A stretch of DNA of 64,000 bases from Zingiber officinale (Eukaryota; Streptophyta; Magnoliopsida; Zingiberales; Zingiberaceae): the NCBI RefSeq assembly GCF_018446385.1, contig NC_056002.1, forward strand, positions 11,728,894-11,792,893. The letters run 5' to 3'. Of the stretch, positions 13,313 through 26,300 are shown piece after piece. The notes beneath the pieces were generated by a model. It made no database searches. It was given only the letters and a program-made list of their open reading frames with translations, and had not been told where the DNA came from. How positions within the stretch are numbered: position 1 is the stretch's first letter; every line of letters starts with the position of its first letter. The position numbers were made by a program, and so were the translations under genes.

Positions 13313-13821
13313 ATGTCGACCTGCGGCGATTGCAGTTGCGCTGACAAGTCCCAGTGCGTGTAAGTAATCTCCTAATATTTGTAATAACTAACGGTGTTAT
13401 CTAACTCTATATTGCAAGACTATATCACTAGTAATAATATGTATTGCGCTCGTGCAGGAAGAAGGGAACTAGCTATACGGTTGATATCGTCGAGACTGAG
13501 AAGAGGTATGTATCACTTATTTGAATTTATTCTATTGAACGAAATAGAGCAAAGGGTGGAACGATGTAGCTGAACGTCAAAACAACTCTCTTGAAGTCTC
13601 GTTTAACTCCTTAACCCCTTAATATGCAACACATCCTCTATCCACAACGATCCTTGGCCATGTTTAATGCCGAAAAATCTAAATTTTTTTGCTGGTGTTT
13701 GATTTGGTCCGGCAGCTACTTGAATGGAGTGGTGGACGGTGCAGCGTCCGGCGAGCAGAACGAGCCGTGCCAGTGCGGCCCTGCTTGTGCTTGTGTCGAC
13801 TGCCAGTGCGGCGTCATATGA
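13313..13821 (+). CDS. MT3: Type 3 metallothionein
   Basis: Small cytosolic cysteine-rich protein that binds Cu and Zn ions and buffers metals and oxidants; type 3 is strongly expressed in ripening fruit and leaves of many plants. Three exons, 13313-13359, 13458-13505 and 13716-13821, join in frame to about 66 residues. The N-terminal cluster CGDCSCADKSQC has the type 3 spacing C-x2-C-x-C-x5-C. The C-terminal cluster CQCGPACACVDCQC has C-x-C-x3-C-x-C-x2-C-x-C. A cysteine-free linker of about 35 residues (KKGTSYTVDIVETEKR onward) separates them. The start is the only ATG after the TATA box that yields the family N terminus. Introns have GTAAGT and GTATGT donors. Nothing looks broken. Confidence 0.95.
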
Positions 13822-15924
13822 TCGAACACCTTCTGCGCCGCCTCTGAAATTAGTATTATGAAGCAATAAGAAAAAATGTTGTGGCTTGTGTGTGGCTTTC
13901 TATGAAGAAGCAATGTGTTAATCGTGTGCTAAGAGGAGATTGTGGTTACCATCAGCATAATCTACCTCTGTAGTAATTAAATAATTATATAAATATATAG
14001 TTTGTTTAAATATAATGATGGGTTACGCACTCTTTTTTTTTTTTTGTTAATTTAAATATAATTTTTAGTTTTATTTTTAAAGAACAAATCATGAATCTCA
14101 CATGATTAATTTCTAAAACTTTGCCAACTCAAGTTACCTAATTTTCTCGAATAATTATTATTCGATCTTTTGTGCACCGATCACTCAAACTACTCCACTC
14201 AATGAGCTTACTCGACCCTACCACCAACTTCAATGTTTCGACATCTTGGACGACTACATGCAATCACCTTGCTTGACCTAGCTCACCTAGCTTACGATAG
14301 TCGACCACACTTAACTAACTAAATGGAATCACCATTCAAAATGGAATGAGCAATCTATCTTAAATGGATCCATCTAAACATCGAAAATAAAGGAATCATA
14401 AAAAGGATGAAGCAATCTTAGATGGATGCATTCAAAATTATGCTTGCTCGCACTTTAGGGAAGTTTTACTTCAACAATGAAGTAAAACTAACAGAGATGC
14501 AATTATCCGAAATGTAAGAAAGCCAAAGCACAAACATATCATCATTGGCAATTTATCGGCATCACTATTACGGCAAACATCAAGCACATACATCTCAGAA
14601 CATGAAGAATAGGTTTAGAATGTGAGAATATTAGCAAGTCTTCCAATAGACTGAATCCATAGTAATGAGAGAAGAAGATTGTAAACACACTTCTACTTTC
14701 AACTCTCGCCGAAAAAATTCAGGCTAGCAGTTCAAAACAAGGAACTGTGTGTTCTTAGGAGATGGAATAATTTCGCAGTATAGAAGAAAGGAAAACGTGG
14801 CTTTAAGTTTTGCTTTAAAAACCAGGAAAAACAAGGTAGAAAAATTGGAGGAAAAAATGAAGCAGAGGAATTCCTCTGCATCCAAAGAAACAGTAGTTCG
14901 TGTATAGAACAATAAGTCAAATGAGCTGCAACTAGAACAAAAAAAGACCTGTTCATGATCAACCATCTTTTTTTAGGATTCATGTATGATAAGGTAAGTG
15001 AAAGGCATATGTAGATGTTGCAAAAATATAATAATAAATCAAAATTTGCTATGGAATGATGAAGGCCCATATCTAAAACAAACAAGTCAGAATTAATCAG
15101 TGGAACTACAAGAGCTTGGTATGGAATTGATAATAGAAGAGGATCAGTACCATGTGTTTCAGTTGCTATCCATATTGAGATTGAACATAAAGTCAGGATA
15201 GTAATGGTTAAAAGGATTAACGTAAAACAATTCTCAAAGAGAACCATCTGATGAGAAATGCAATGAAGAATAAAACTAGGAACAAACAAACCCAACAATC
15301 TCTTTTTCACCTTTGGAATGTTTTGATACACCAATTACATGTCTCTATTATTTCGATGATTTGTTCTTATCTATTGCCTCCCTTCCATATAACTATCTCA
15401 CTTCCAACTCTATTGTGAGTTTCCAACTCTTATCAATCTGGATTTACACAATCATATCATAGCGAACAAAAAGGAAATAGAATAGTCTAAACTAGCAAAA
15501 TCAAATTTCGAAAAATGTATCTCACCCAACCTACTGAAATCATTAAAGTTAGCTAACAATGATGAGGGAAAGAAATGAAATGCAGATGATATATGGATGT
15601 AATAGCTGCATTCTATGCAACAAAAACAAAACACATTTTTTCTCTCAGGTCTCAAACATACTCCCAGTAAAGAGGTCACTGTATGTTAATTGAGAAGGCA
15701 AACACAAGAGCAAAGCATATCAGAAGATACAACATAAAGGTATAATTGACGTAGCACAGACCCTGACTAAGGCCGCTCTCACAGGCCATTAGGGAAAGCA
15801 GCAGAAGAAGATGGAAAAGCAGATGAGGGCTGGAAGCAAGCACAGTATTCATATTCATCATGCCCATGTAGCATAAGAAGCTAATTTGAGAAAGAAAGAA
15901 GGAAAGGGGGTAAAACCATGGATA
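13822..15924. other. Intergenic region between metallothionein and serine acetyltransferase
   Basis: Includes the metallothionein 3' untranslated region (a possible polyadenylation signal CAATAAGAAA lies near 13863) and, on the other strand, the 3' flank of the acetyltransferase gene. A 200-codon open frame at 14732-15334 (-) has no recognisable domain and low-complexity hydrophobic content, so I do not call it a gene. Confidence 0.5.
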
Positions 15925-16818
15925 TCAAATGATGTAGTCCGACCACTCCTGGATGAAGGAAGTATGATCCATTGATTCACTTGGTAGGTCGTCGTGCCTG
16001 GAGGGTGTGTCCTTGCCCCCGACGAGGCGAGCAGGGTTCCCGACGGCGGTGGTCCTCGGCGGCACATCGATAAGCACGACGGACCCGGCCCCAATTTTGG
16101 CTCCCTCGCCTATGCGGATGTTGCCCAGGATGGTGGCGCCGGCGCCGATCAGGACTCCGTCGCCGATCTTGGGGTGTCGGTCTCCCACAGCTTTGCCGGT
16201 GCCGCCGAGGGTGACGTGATGGAGGATAGAGACGTTGTTGCCGATGACAGCGGTCTCGCCAACGACGACGCCGGTGGCGTGATCGAGGAGGATGCTCTTG
16301 CCGATGCGAGCTGCAGGGTGGATGTCGACGGCAAAGACGTCGGCGATGCGGGACTGGAGGGCGAGGGCGAGGGGTCGGCGGTTCTGGGTCCAGAGGAGGT
16401 GGGAGACGCGGTGGGCCTGGACGGCGAGGAATCCCTTGTAGTTGAGGAGGCAGTGGGAGAAGGAGGCGCAGGCGGGGTCGCGCTGGCGGGCAGCTAGGAG
16501 GTCGGCGACGACGGCGGAGATGAGGGAGGGAGAGGAGGAGAAGGAATGGAGGAAGAGGTCGTATAGAAGAGTGGAGAGGAGCGTGGAGGAGCAGAGCTTG
16601 TTGGCGAGGTGGAAGGCGAGAGATCGAGCAAGGGACGGGTGGGAGAGGACGGTGGCGTAGAGGAAGCTCGCCAGCGCCGGCTCCGACTCGGCATCGCGGT
16701 GGGCCTCCGCCTTAATCTGCGCCCACAGCCACGATTCCTCGGCCTCCGACTCCGGAGGCGGGTACGTCGGCACCGCCGCCGCCACGACTCCGTTGTGGTT
16801 CATCTGCCCCGCTGGCAT
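15925..16818 (-). CDS. SERAT: Serine O-acetyltransferase
   Basis: Makes O-acetylserine from serine and acetyl-CoA, the rate-setting step of cysteine synthesis, in complex with O-acetylserine (thiol) lyase. A single exon gives 297 residues, normal for plant SATs. Residues about 28-130 are the helical SATase N domain (ESWLWAQIKAEAHRDAESEP, ending with LLNYKGFLAVQAHRV). Next comes the left-handed beta-helix of hexapeptide repeats with the active-site segments DIHPAARIGK, LLDHATGVVVGE and HHVTLGGTGK. The extreme C terminus EWSDYII ends in isoleucine, the residue that docks in the lyase active site. No long N-terminal extension is present, which favours a cytosolic form, though targeting cannot be settled by eye. 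The gene is much more GC-rich than its surroundings. A second Met (residue 6) could also start translation. Confidence 0.95.
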   Translation of the reverse strand: MPAGQMNHNGVVAAAVPTYPPPESEAEESWLWAQIKAEAHRDAESEPALASFLYATVLSHPSLARSLAFHLANKLCSSTLLSTLLYDLFLHSFSSSPSLISAVVADLLAARQRDPACASFSHCLLNYKGFLAVQAHRVSHLLWTQNRRPLALALQSRIADVFAVDIHPAARIGKSILLDHATGVVVGETAVIGNNVSILHHVTLGGTGKAVGDRHPKIGDGVLIGAGATILGNIRIGEGAKIGAGSVVLIDVPPRTTAVGNPARLVGGKDTPSRHDDLPSESMDHTSFIQEWSDYII

Positions 16819-17501
16819 CTCGATGTGGTGGTGGCTCGGCTCTCTCTCTCGCGTCGTCCCAGTAAATTAATAGGAAAGATAAGGGCAAAATGGGAATTAA
16901 AAACCAAGAAAATAATAATAGTCAAGATTTGGAAAATAAAAAAAAGGTTATTTAAAAGAAAAAGAAAGATTTGTGTGTGTGTGGCGTAGAATGAAGAAAA
17001 AAAAAAGTTGACTATCTCCAATTTCAAATAATACCAAAGAATGAAAGAAATAAAGAAACAACTCAAGATTTGTTACTACAACAACAATCATCTTAAACGT
17101 GTTTCTTGACTAGTCAGTAATTAGCTAATAAACAAGGATTCAATGACACTCATCCAGCACAACAGCAGCATGTACATGAGATGAACAGATGTAAAAAACA
17201 TTAGGTGAATTCGATCGTCTTCCTTTACTTTGAAATTCACCTCAAATGTCTCTGCTAAGGAAGCTACTTCTGGTCGTCGATGGGCAAAGAATCAACTGCC
17301 ATATAGACATAGTGTTTACGAACCAAATTGAATCTCTTATGTATTCATCGCGAGGGCAAAAAAGAATGAACCTTGAAGAGTGCAAAAACAAGCACACGAG
17401 GAGTGACTCTTCGTATCTGGGATGCATGCCTATTCACAAAATAATCTAATTGAAGAATGATAGCAGCTGGACATATGCCAATGTATGGGGTCATCAGTGA
17501 G
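16819..17501. other. Spacer between serine acetyltransferase and the epimerase 3' end
   Basis: AT-rich spacer holding the acetyltransferase promoter and leader (a GA-rich stretch just upstream of its ATG) and the downstream flank of the epimerase. No separate gene is seen. Confidence 0.5.
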
Positions 17502-20500
17502 TTATTTTGTTCGATCCGCTGGAGGTCTGATGTCATTCGAATGTGAAGTATGGCACTTTCCATTCCCATTAGCAGTCTCAGAGGGTGATCTGTATCCCCA
17601 AGGGTTCTTGCTAGCCCAGTTCCATTGATCTCGGCACATCTCTTCTATGCCATATTTCGCTCTGCAGAAAGTAAGATCATCTGTCAACGGATCAAGACAT
17701 TGGCCACGTCGTAGAATTTCAAGACTGATATCATAGTAGTTCTTCAATCATAAGAATTATAACAACAAATAATAAAGACCAGAATAAATAAACGAATTTA
17801 TGCAATGAAGCATCAAACGAAGGCTATTCTAGATGGACCCACAACGTACTTCCAGTGCAGCTCCTTCTCTGCTTTGGCAGTGGATGCATAAACAATTTCA
17901 GCATCACCAGGTCGCCTCCCAGCCATGACTAACGGAATTTTCTGTAGGGATTGGAGGTGAGAACTATGGAAGATGAAGAGTGAAGACAATGCTACGATAC
18001 CCGAGAGTAATGGACATGAGATAAAAGTGGCACCTTTCCAGAAGCCTTCTCAAATGCTGCAACTATTTCTAAGACGGATGTCCCCCTACCAGTTGCTAGA
18101 TTATATACTTCACATCCTGCATGATATAAAAAATCTTCCATTGAGACACGAATAAATCTTATCTGGTGATCACCAGCCCTTGTTTTCTAACCAGGTCATT
18201 TTAAAGTATGCAGGATTAGATAAAATGTAGGTTCATGTGGGCATGTGGAAAAATGTATAGATTCTTATATATTGCAATGATATAAAATTATAATGTACAT
18301 ACATACATACCTAGGTGAGGGCCCTCAAAGAGTTTCTGCAAGGCTGCAATATGTCCATCTGCTAAATCGAGGACATGGATATAATCCCGAACCTGGAAAG
18401 ATAGTTTGATGTCTATATGAAGGAATGGCGAATCATAAAGGCAAATTATACATATATTGGTGCGCTATGGAAGTCAGGTAGCACTGGTTATTTTGTATCA
18501 ATGACTATATTAAAATCTGAAGCATACAAAACTCCTCCAATGCACTTTCTGATTATATTGCATTAAAATCAACAGCAATGTCATGTTATTTTAGTCCCAA
18601 CTATTTGAAAATGATTACATGGACTTAGTTTTCTTTTGTCACCCTTTGTCTCTTGCGTCTTCAACTCTAATTGATTATAATATATTGATCATTTTGAACA
18701 TGTATATATTTTCTTAAACCTATATTCTCTTATTTTATTATATATTGAATAGTTACATGTGAAATAGTAATATTTTTAAATTCCACTTTTAGTAACCCAT
18801 ATCTATTCTGGTATCGTCATCTTTGCTATATTAACTTTTTATATATATTGTTTCTTAATTAGTCAACACTCTAATCCTTAAAGTGATGTGGGTTACACCA
18901 TAGTCTTGTAGATCTTTCTCTAAGACTAAGGCAAGCATGACAATCAGACAAGATTCCAAAAGCTCTTCTCTATTTCAATGACCCCCACTTTATCATATTA
19001 ATGATATCTTCATAACATATTCTACTCCTCGGATAATAACCAACATATCTAAAACTCTTACTTATAGAACTTTTATGTCTTAACTATTCACTCACTACAT
19101 TTCATCTTTCCATCAAAATCATAATAATGGAAAACAATTAATTTTTTTAACTTCCTCAAGATATAATCAGCATTAGGCATGTACATACAGGCTATGTCAA
19201 AATCACTTTGAAACGCTAGATTTATGCTTTTAAAACAAGTCTATTGATGACTGTTCGCCTAAAAAAAAACAAATCACATGGTAAAGAAAAGTACCGGCGT
19301 TCCATCTTTGGTTGGATAGTCATTTCCAAATACTGTAAGAGCAGGTCTCCTTCCAACAGCAACTTGCTGTACATAGGGCATGAGGTTATTGGGAGTGCCA
19401 CGAGGATCTTCACCAATGTATCCACTGGGATGAGCACCAACAGGATTGAAATACCTTAACAGAATTATATCCCACTCACTATCACCTTTACACATATCCC
19501 GACACATATCTTCAGTCATAAGCTGCAATAACATACAAGGGAAGAGTAGCTCAGACAGTATGTGCATTTAGGAGTAAAACACAGGAGCAAAGAGAAAAAA
19601 AAAACCTTAGTTCGTCCATATGGGTTTATTGCGCATAAGGGATACTCTTCTGTGCATGGCACTTCTTTTGGTGACCCATAAACTGTGGCTGAAGACGAGA
19701 ATACTAGCTGAAAACAGTAAGATATTAGTTGCTCGCATGTTTCAGCATTCAAAATAATCAAGGGAAGTGTTGCAGAATGATATATAGGATGAAGTACAGA
19801 GATAAAAGTAAAACAATCCGTAAAATCATAGTACATGAAAACAAAACTGGTGAGATCAAATTAGGAACTCAAAATTTATTAATATCAACACAGATTTTTT
19901 GTCATTGAACAGATCCATGGGTATGCCTTCCATCAAACATATTGAACACGTTGTCAAAGGTGGCTGTCAATACACTCAAGTCATACACATAATTTTAGCC
20001 ATCTGGCTTCTCTAAGTTATTACTCAAGTAACCATAGCATAACTAATTATTATCGAACAAAAACATCTACAAATAACCTGCTGCATAAGTTGGATAATTT
20101 TTCAATGTGTGTTATAACATTTTGCACGTGTTGTTTGGTTATTCCTGATATTTCTCATACATTGACTTCTCATGTAAAAATGACCTGATAATTGCACAAG
20201 AATTCAAAAGTTTCTCATAGTTTCAACCATGCATATATAGGGACAAATGATATCTTTATCACTGTCTCATGATAGCCTGAAGATATTTAAAAATTTTACT
20301 TTCGTGATTTTTTTTTCCATTTGATCATTATACCTTCACCTTTTTTACTGTGGCCAAAGTTACATTTTATAATTTATATATTCAATTCTTTTATTGTACT
20401 TGATAAAAGGTAAGGGCATGATCAGGAGCCAGAGAGTAACCCAACAATTGTGTTATTTATGCTGTGAGGATGTATAGTTTGGCAAACGAACAGAACTTGA

Positions 20501-22580
20501 AAAGCTGCTTCTTTGTGACGATTTTGGGAAGATCTATCATCATCGGATAAAACTACTATGATATCAAATCTGAAATGAGCTATTCTACAAAGACAGAAAT
20601 AACAAATTTAGTCACTCAGTTGTGTCAAAAAAAAATAATAAACATATTTCTGTAACAAATACTAGTTAGTCTACCTTGAATCAGATATTCAGATGTAGTT
20701 ATGACTTGGAAAAGGTCAACTTTGTTAAAACATTTCAAGATGCCCATTAGCATTGAACAACTTTTACAAATATGCCTGAGTAATGAGATTACTTTGAAGC
20801 ATAGAAACCACAGTACCTTTTTGCATCCATAAGCAGCCATTACTTCAAAGAGAATTATTGTGCCAATAAGGTTGTTGTTGTAGTAAAGTAAAGGTTTTCT
20901 GACACTTTCGCCAACAGCCTTTATTCCAGCAAAGTGTATAACAGCATCGAAACTGCAGAGAAAAATAAGATCACCAGATAATAAACAAATTAGAAACCTA
21001 TAGAAGATAGTATAACATAACTAAAAAAACAAACTAAAAACCCAGATCCTAGTCATCAGCCCATCACCACCATAAGAAAAGTTGAGTTTAATTATTCCAA
21101 GAATAATGACTGGTTGGGCAACATCATCTCATTACTCACATAAGGTCAATGTATATCGCACCTAAACCTATTTATAAAGAGAAAGAATGATGACTCACCA
21201 ATACTTAAACAAAACTTACTTAGTTGAAGAAAACACCTTTTCCAATGCTTCTCTGTCTCGAAGATCAATCTGCAAGCAAACGTGAAAACAAGCCTCGTAA
21301 ATCAAATTAGACTGCATATATTTAATTTGTTTTAAGAATCATCAAATAAGGCTACTCTGCTCTTTGAAATAAGTACCAAGCAAGTGAGCTAAGTATAGTT
21401 CAACTTCAAATCTTAGCTAAGAGAGAAATGCCTAACTAGTGAAACTACATTTACTGAAAACAGGACTCTTCAATCAACATAGTTATGTGAAACGATGTGC
21501 GCCTGATATGCACAATAGTGAAGCTTTACCCTTTAGAACTCCATCAACTAGATTAACTAGGGCTAAGAAAAATGACAGATATTAAAATAGCTTCAAAATG
21601 TTTAGTAGCATCGTGCAAAGTACAACAATCAAAATATAGTATAAACAGTAAAGGAGATATTGCTTTGACATTGTCAAGCAAATCTTTTTCCTGATCTTCT
21701 TAATCACATCCTAGGTGAGTATAATATCTTTACGAGCTGAATTTCTCAAAATTTTCTGGCATTTTTAGGGAGTTCTGTTAATGGACAAATCTATAGTTTT
21801 TTCTACGATTAGTGTATGTTTCGGTGGCATTATATCTAGGTTTGGCCCAAGTATGTATCTAGGTACGTGATTTGCCATCTAGAACTTGACCTTTCACCTA
21901 ATTTAATGAAACAAAACAAAGTCTTTGACTCCAAAAGGGTTTAAAACTCTCTTTTTGTCATCTTGATGCATCCTAAACTGATGAAAGAAAGACCAGTCTT
22001 TTTATTACTCCGAAATCTGAAATTGCATTTAAGATCCATGATCTGGCAACTAGAGCTTGCAGTTCCAACTGTGAGACGGAAATGGTCTCATGGGGCAGCA
22101 GCAAGAAGCGCTAACAAAGATTTAGCGCCTTCAGATCTCGGCATTGCCCAATCTTACAAGATAGAAATGGGATACAATTGAAAAGCACCAAAATAAATCA
22201 AGCGAAAGTGCCGGAACATTCGAAAAAATCTGACGCAATATCGCCAACAGAAATAGCGTAACGAAAAAATAATAATCAAATCTTTCCGCTAGGGTATCCA
22301 ATTCGACTACAAAATCCCAACGAAACTACCATCTCAAGATTGAAAGACCTAGCCGAAGGCGGTCAACTCCACCCCGTACCTGATGGAAGGAGAGATTCTT
22401 GCCGAACTCCCCGGCGAGCTCCCTGACCCGATCAAGGGCGACTTCCGAGGAGTTGTCGAGGTTGTCCGCCACGACGGCGTGGTACCCGCCCTTGAGAAGC
22501 TGCAGCACGGTGTGGCTGCCGATGTAGCCGGCGCCGCCCGTGACCAGGATGGTCCGCTGCGCGGCCGGCGGTGAGGGCAT
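17502..22580 (-). CDS. UGE: UDP-glucose 4-epimerase
   Basis: Interconverts UDP-glucose and UDP-galactose using tightly bound NAD+, supplying galactose for cell-wall polymers and galactolipids. Nine exons on the minus strand: 22580-22380, 21269-21220, 20952-20817, 19707-19606, 19522-19295, 18392-18311, 18116-18034, 17941-17850, 17661-17502. They join to 377 residues. The Rossmann nucleotide-binding loop TGGAGYIGS is near residue 15. The catalytic SSSATVYG and the YxxxK pair in NPYGRTK form the short-chain dehydrogenase/reductase active site. [24 protein letters not shown] and [13 protein letters not shown] are family blocks. Exon 1 is GC-rich, the rest AT-rich. The C-terminal tail ([14 protein letters not shown]...) is longer than in many homologues. 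The frame is open throughout. Confidence 0.96.
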
Positions 22581-23395
22581 CGGATCGGCGGCGAGGGGCC
22601 GAGATCTGAAGGGGCGAGACGTGCGGAGAAGGAGAGGGAGGAAGGAATTGGGACTACTGTAGGGAGGGAGGGAGGAAGGTATGTATACCAGTGGGTGATT
22701 CCAGTCCTTACCGCCATGGTCTTCGAGCGTGCGGTGTCGGCGAATATAACTAACTGTAAATATTATTCATTTTAGGAAATTTTACTCCGCCACGTAGGCA
22801 GCCCGACGAATCGCAGAACATTTTTTTTAGTAATTTTGTATTTAAATTTTAAGGTCCATGACCATGAATCCAATAAATGACGCGGTAATTAGGGGAAACA
22901 GGAATCCAAAATGATAAATAGCTAGTTATTAATTAAATAATTAGAAGTTATTTAATTACCAATTAAATTGCAGTTATTTAATTACTAATTAAATAATTTA
23001 CGGTAATTTATTTACTAATTAAATAATTAACATGTATTTAATTACCAATTTAATGCTAATCATTTTTTGTTATATGGATAATTTGAATATAAATTTTATG
23101 ATGGAATATTATTTGAATATTTGTCCAAATATTTTTCCGTACAACCCCAGAGTAAGTTCAGATTTTCATTATCTTTAATTATCATAGTGATTTATTTTAA
23201 AGCCTTTTTCTTACCTCCAAAATTAATAATTTTGAAGTTTTATTTATGATATAACCTTAGTTTATTCTATATTTAAAAATTAGTCCCTGGGAATAAGGAC
23301 ACAAATTAAAAGTCCTGCCATTTTCATTTATTTTTCTTCTTTATTATATGCATCTGGTCTGGTCGCCGACGTTCGCCCGTTCGTTCTCCTCGGAG
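22581..23395. other. Divergent promoter region between UGE and IRX9-like
   Basis: The UGE and IRX9-like genes point away from each other across about 815 bases. The middle (about 22920-23050) carries repeated short units of the type TTAATTACCAATTAAAT and TAATTAAATAATTA. I cannot assign promoter elements to either gene with confidence. Confidence 0.5.
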
Positions 23396-26300
23396 ATGGG
23401 TTCGATCGAGCGAACGAGGAAGAGGAATCCGCTCTGGAAGAAGGCGATCGCCCACTTCGCCCTCTGCTTCGTCATGGGCTTCTTCACTGGATTCGCTCCG
23501 GCAAGCACCGCCACCATCTTCTCCGGCAGCGCCGCCGACCGCCTCCCCGGCCGCAGCATAAGCATCCTCCCCGCCGTCTCCTCCGACCTGGTGGAGCGCG
23601 TGGTCGGGGCGGACGCGTCCGCTAACCGGAAGGTGGCCGGGGTCCTGAGATCCATCCCCGCCGACACCATCGGCGCCCATAGCGGTGACGATCCGCCTCC
23701 TCCCTCGAAGGAGGCTGCGGAGCGAGAGGCAGTGGCGCCGTCGCGGCGGCTTATTATTGTCGTGACGACTACCCAGTCAGAAGAACGGTTCCAAGCAGCG
23801 TTCTTGCGGCGATTGGCGTACACCCTTCGCCTGGTCACGCCGCCGCTCCTGTGGATCGTGGTCCAGGCTCACGCCGATGCTCCTGCTACGGGGGCGATGC
23901 TCCGGGATACCGGGGTCATGTATCGGCACCTGACCTTTAAGGAGAATTTCACGTACCACGAGGCAGAGGTCCACCACCAGCGCAACGTCGCCCTAAGCCA
24001 CGTTGAGGACCATCGGCTAACAGGGATAGTTCATTTTGCGGATGCATCCAATGTCTACGATCTCCAATTCTTCGATGAAATCAGAGAGATCGAGTATGCC
24101 CCTTTTCCCGTTCTTCTGCTTCTCTAGTTTTATCTCGTTTATATTCACTAGAATCAATTACACAGTCTGTTTACTAGAATCAACTATGAAAGTGAAGAAT
24201 AGATCTTTCTACAGTATTTGACCATCACACACTCCCACAAATTGTGCGAATTTCACAATGATGTTCAAATCTCTCTTTTCGAAGATCTACTTCCATTTCA
24301 AGTGTATGTGAGAATCAATCACGATATTCTAATAAAAATTTTTCTTCTAATTTGTTCTTTTCTGCTCCTTGGTTTTGGATCTTATGAAAGTATTTATAAG
24401 TTCAAGCATGAAGTTTTGAGGTGAGAAAATTTAGGGGATTAAATATAATTTACTTGTTCTATTGTTCTTCAATTATTCCTTCTATGCTTTGTCTTCAAGG
24501 AAACTTCCTTTCTAGAGCCTTGTTTACATCTATCTATTTCGTAATCAGCGTTAGTGCCAGCATGTTATCTTGGGAAGCATGCCCAAGTACCAGATGCCCA
24601 CACTTGATTCTGATTTTGCCTGTTCTCCATTGCAGTTTCTGAAATTTAGCCCTTCTTCCTTAAAGTTTTACCTTATCATCTTCAGGGGAAACACAGTGCG
24701 AAGATAGTTTACCATGTAGAGTTTCATAAGCCTTCTACTTTGTAACAAATTGGTTGTTCAAAACTTTCCTCTTCTTCCTGTTCCATATTTTCCGTTCATA
24801 AAATACTAAGGGTGCGTTTGGTTTGCATCGTTTTCATTTTCATTTTCTGGAAAACGCGCGTTTTCTAGAAAACAGAAAACGACTTTTTGTCATTCTCTGT
24901 TTTTCTAGAAAACGAAAGTCAATTTTTTAGAAAACGCGCGCGGAAAACGCAAACCAAACACCATTTTTCAGAAAACGCGTGTTTTCCAGAAAATGAAAAT
25001 GGAAAACGTGCGTACCAAACGCCCCCTAAGCCTCTCATATTTTCAGCTGTTTGTTCTCCACTTTATGATTTTTTGAGTCCAATCAATAGAGTTCGAGGTG
25101 TGGTCTAGTTTTAATGTAAACATCTCGAATAAGAATTGTAGATTACTTGCAACCTCTGACTTCTTTATATATATTCCTATTTCTTTCTACATTCAAGATG
25201 TTTTAATTTTTAAAACATACTTACCAAACTTTTATCTTAGAATTTCATATACTTTTATGTTGAAGATTTATATATGAAACAAAACAAGTTTCTATGGTTG
25301 TAGTTTCAAGAATTAATTTGTTCACGGTTCTGGAGTATTTGCAAATCCAACTAATTATATCTGATGGGCAATTCAATACCTTTCTTTGCTACTTTTGAAA
25401 CTCTGCCATTGAATTTGAAAATCTAGTTATACTGATTATCCTACAAATATTCATTGGAATTCCTGAGTTGGTTTTGGAAGGCAAAAATGTTTACAGAGTT
25501 TTCTTCTTCATTTTATCTTGTTATTCTAAATGTTTACTCATTTTATGATTCATATTTATTATGTTAGTTGCCAAATTAAACTATTTGTTATCTTCCTCTA
25601 ATTCATGTACTGTTTAATTTGTTTCTAATGCCTCACAAAACACAATTTCAGGGGTTTTGGGACTTGGCCGGTAGCAATAGTGTCAGAAAACCGAATGAAA
25701 GTGCTGGTTGATGGTCCTATTTGCCATTCGTCAAGGATTGAAGGTTGGATTTTAAAGGACTTGAGCAATGACAAAAGATTGTCGTTGTCTAGTGCAGATG
25801 TGAGAGCTAAACCTTCAAAGATAAACATTTCTGGTTTTGCCTTCAACAGTTCAATTTTATGGGATCCGGAGAGATGGGGTCGCCCTACCTCATTGCCTGA
25901 CACATCACAGGTTAGCTTTAATCATTTTCTCATTAAAACAAAAAACAACAAATTTGAATCTTTTACACAAATTGCTTATTTCTTATGAGCATTTGGTGCA
26001 TTTGGTCAACTGTCACTTGATTTAGGATTATGAGGTGGTCACTATTCAGTTGTTTACATGCTATATAAACAGATAAACTATGAACTTAGGAACACAAAGG
26101 CAACAATGACATGATTTTTTAGCTATTTTTAGCAACATAATATCAGTAGAAATCTTTGTTTTTAATCTTCTTGCTGTTGACATTTACTTTTCCTGTTTAT
26201 CCTTTTCACCTTGAATGTATGCTTGTATAAACAGGGACAAAAAATTCTATTCATGAACTTGTCAGTTGGTTTTCTGATGCTGAGAAAGGAAACAAATAAT

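Noticed and set aside
14732-15334. 200-codon open frame on the minus strand between metallothionein and serine acetyltransferase
   Set aside because: The translation is rich in Leu/Ile/Phe/Ser with no domain, no supporting promoter and no family resemblance. Such frames arise by chance in A-rich DNA read from the other strand.
15994-16497. 167-codon open frame on the plus strand opposite serine acetyltransferase
   Set aside because: Gly/Asp/Val-rich translation that mirrors the GC-rich codons of the real gene; an antisense shadow.
23348-23680. Upstream ATG of the IRX9 frame and two minus-strand frames over its first exon
   Set aside because: The family N terminus MGS(I/L)ER starts at 23396, and the minus-strand frames are GC-driven shadows.
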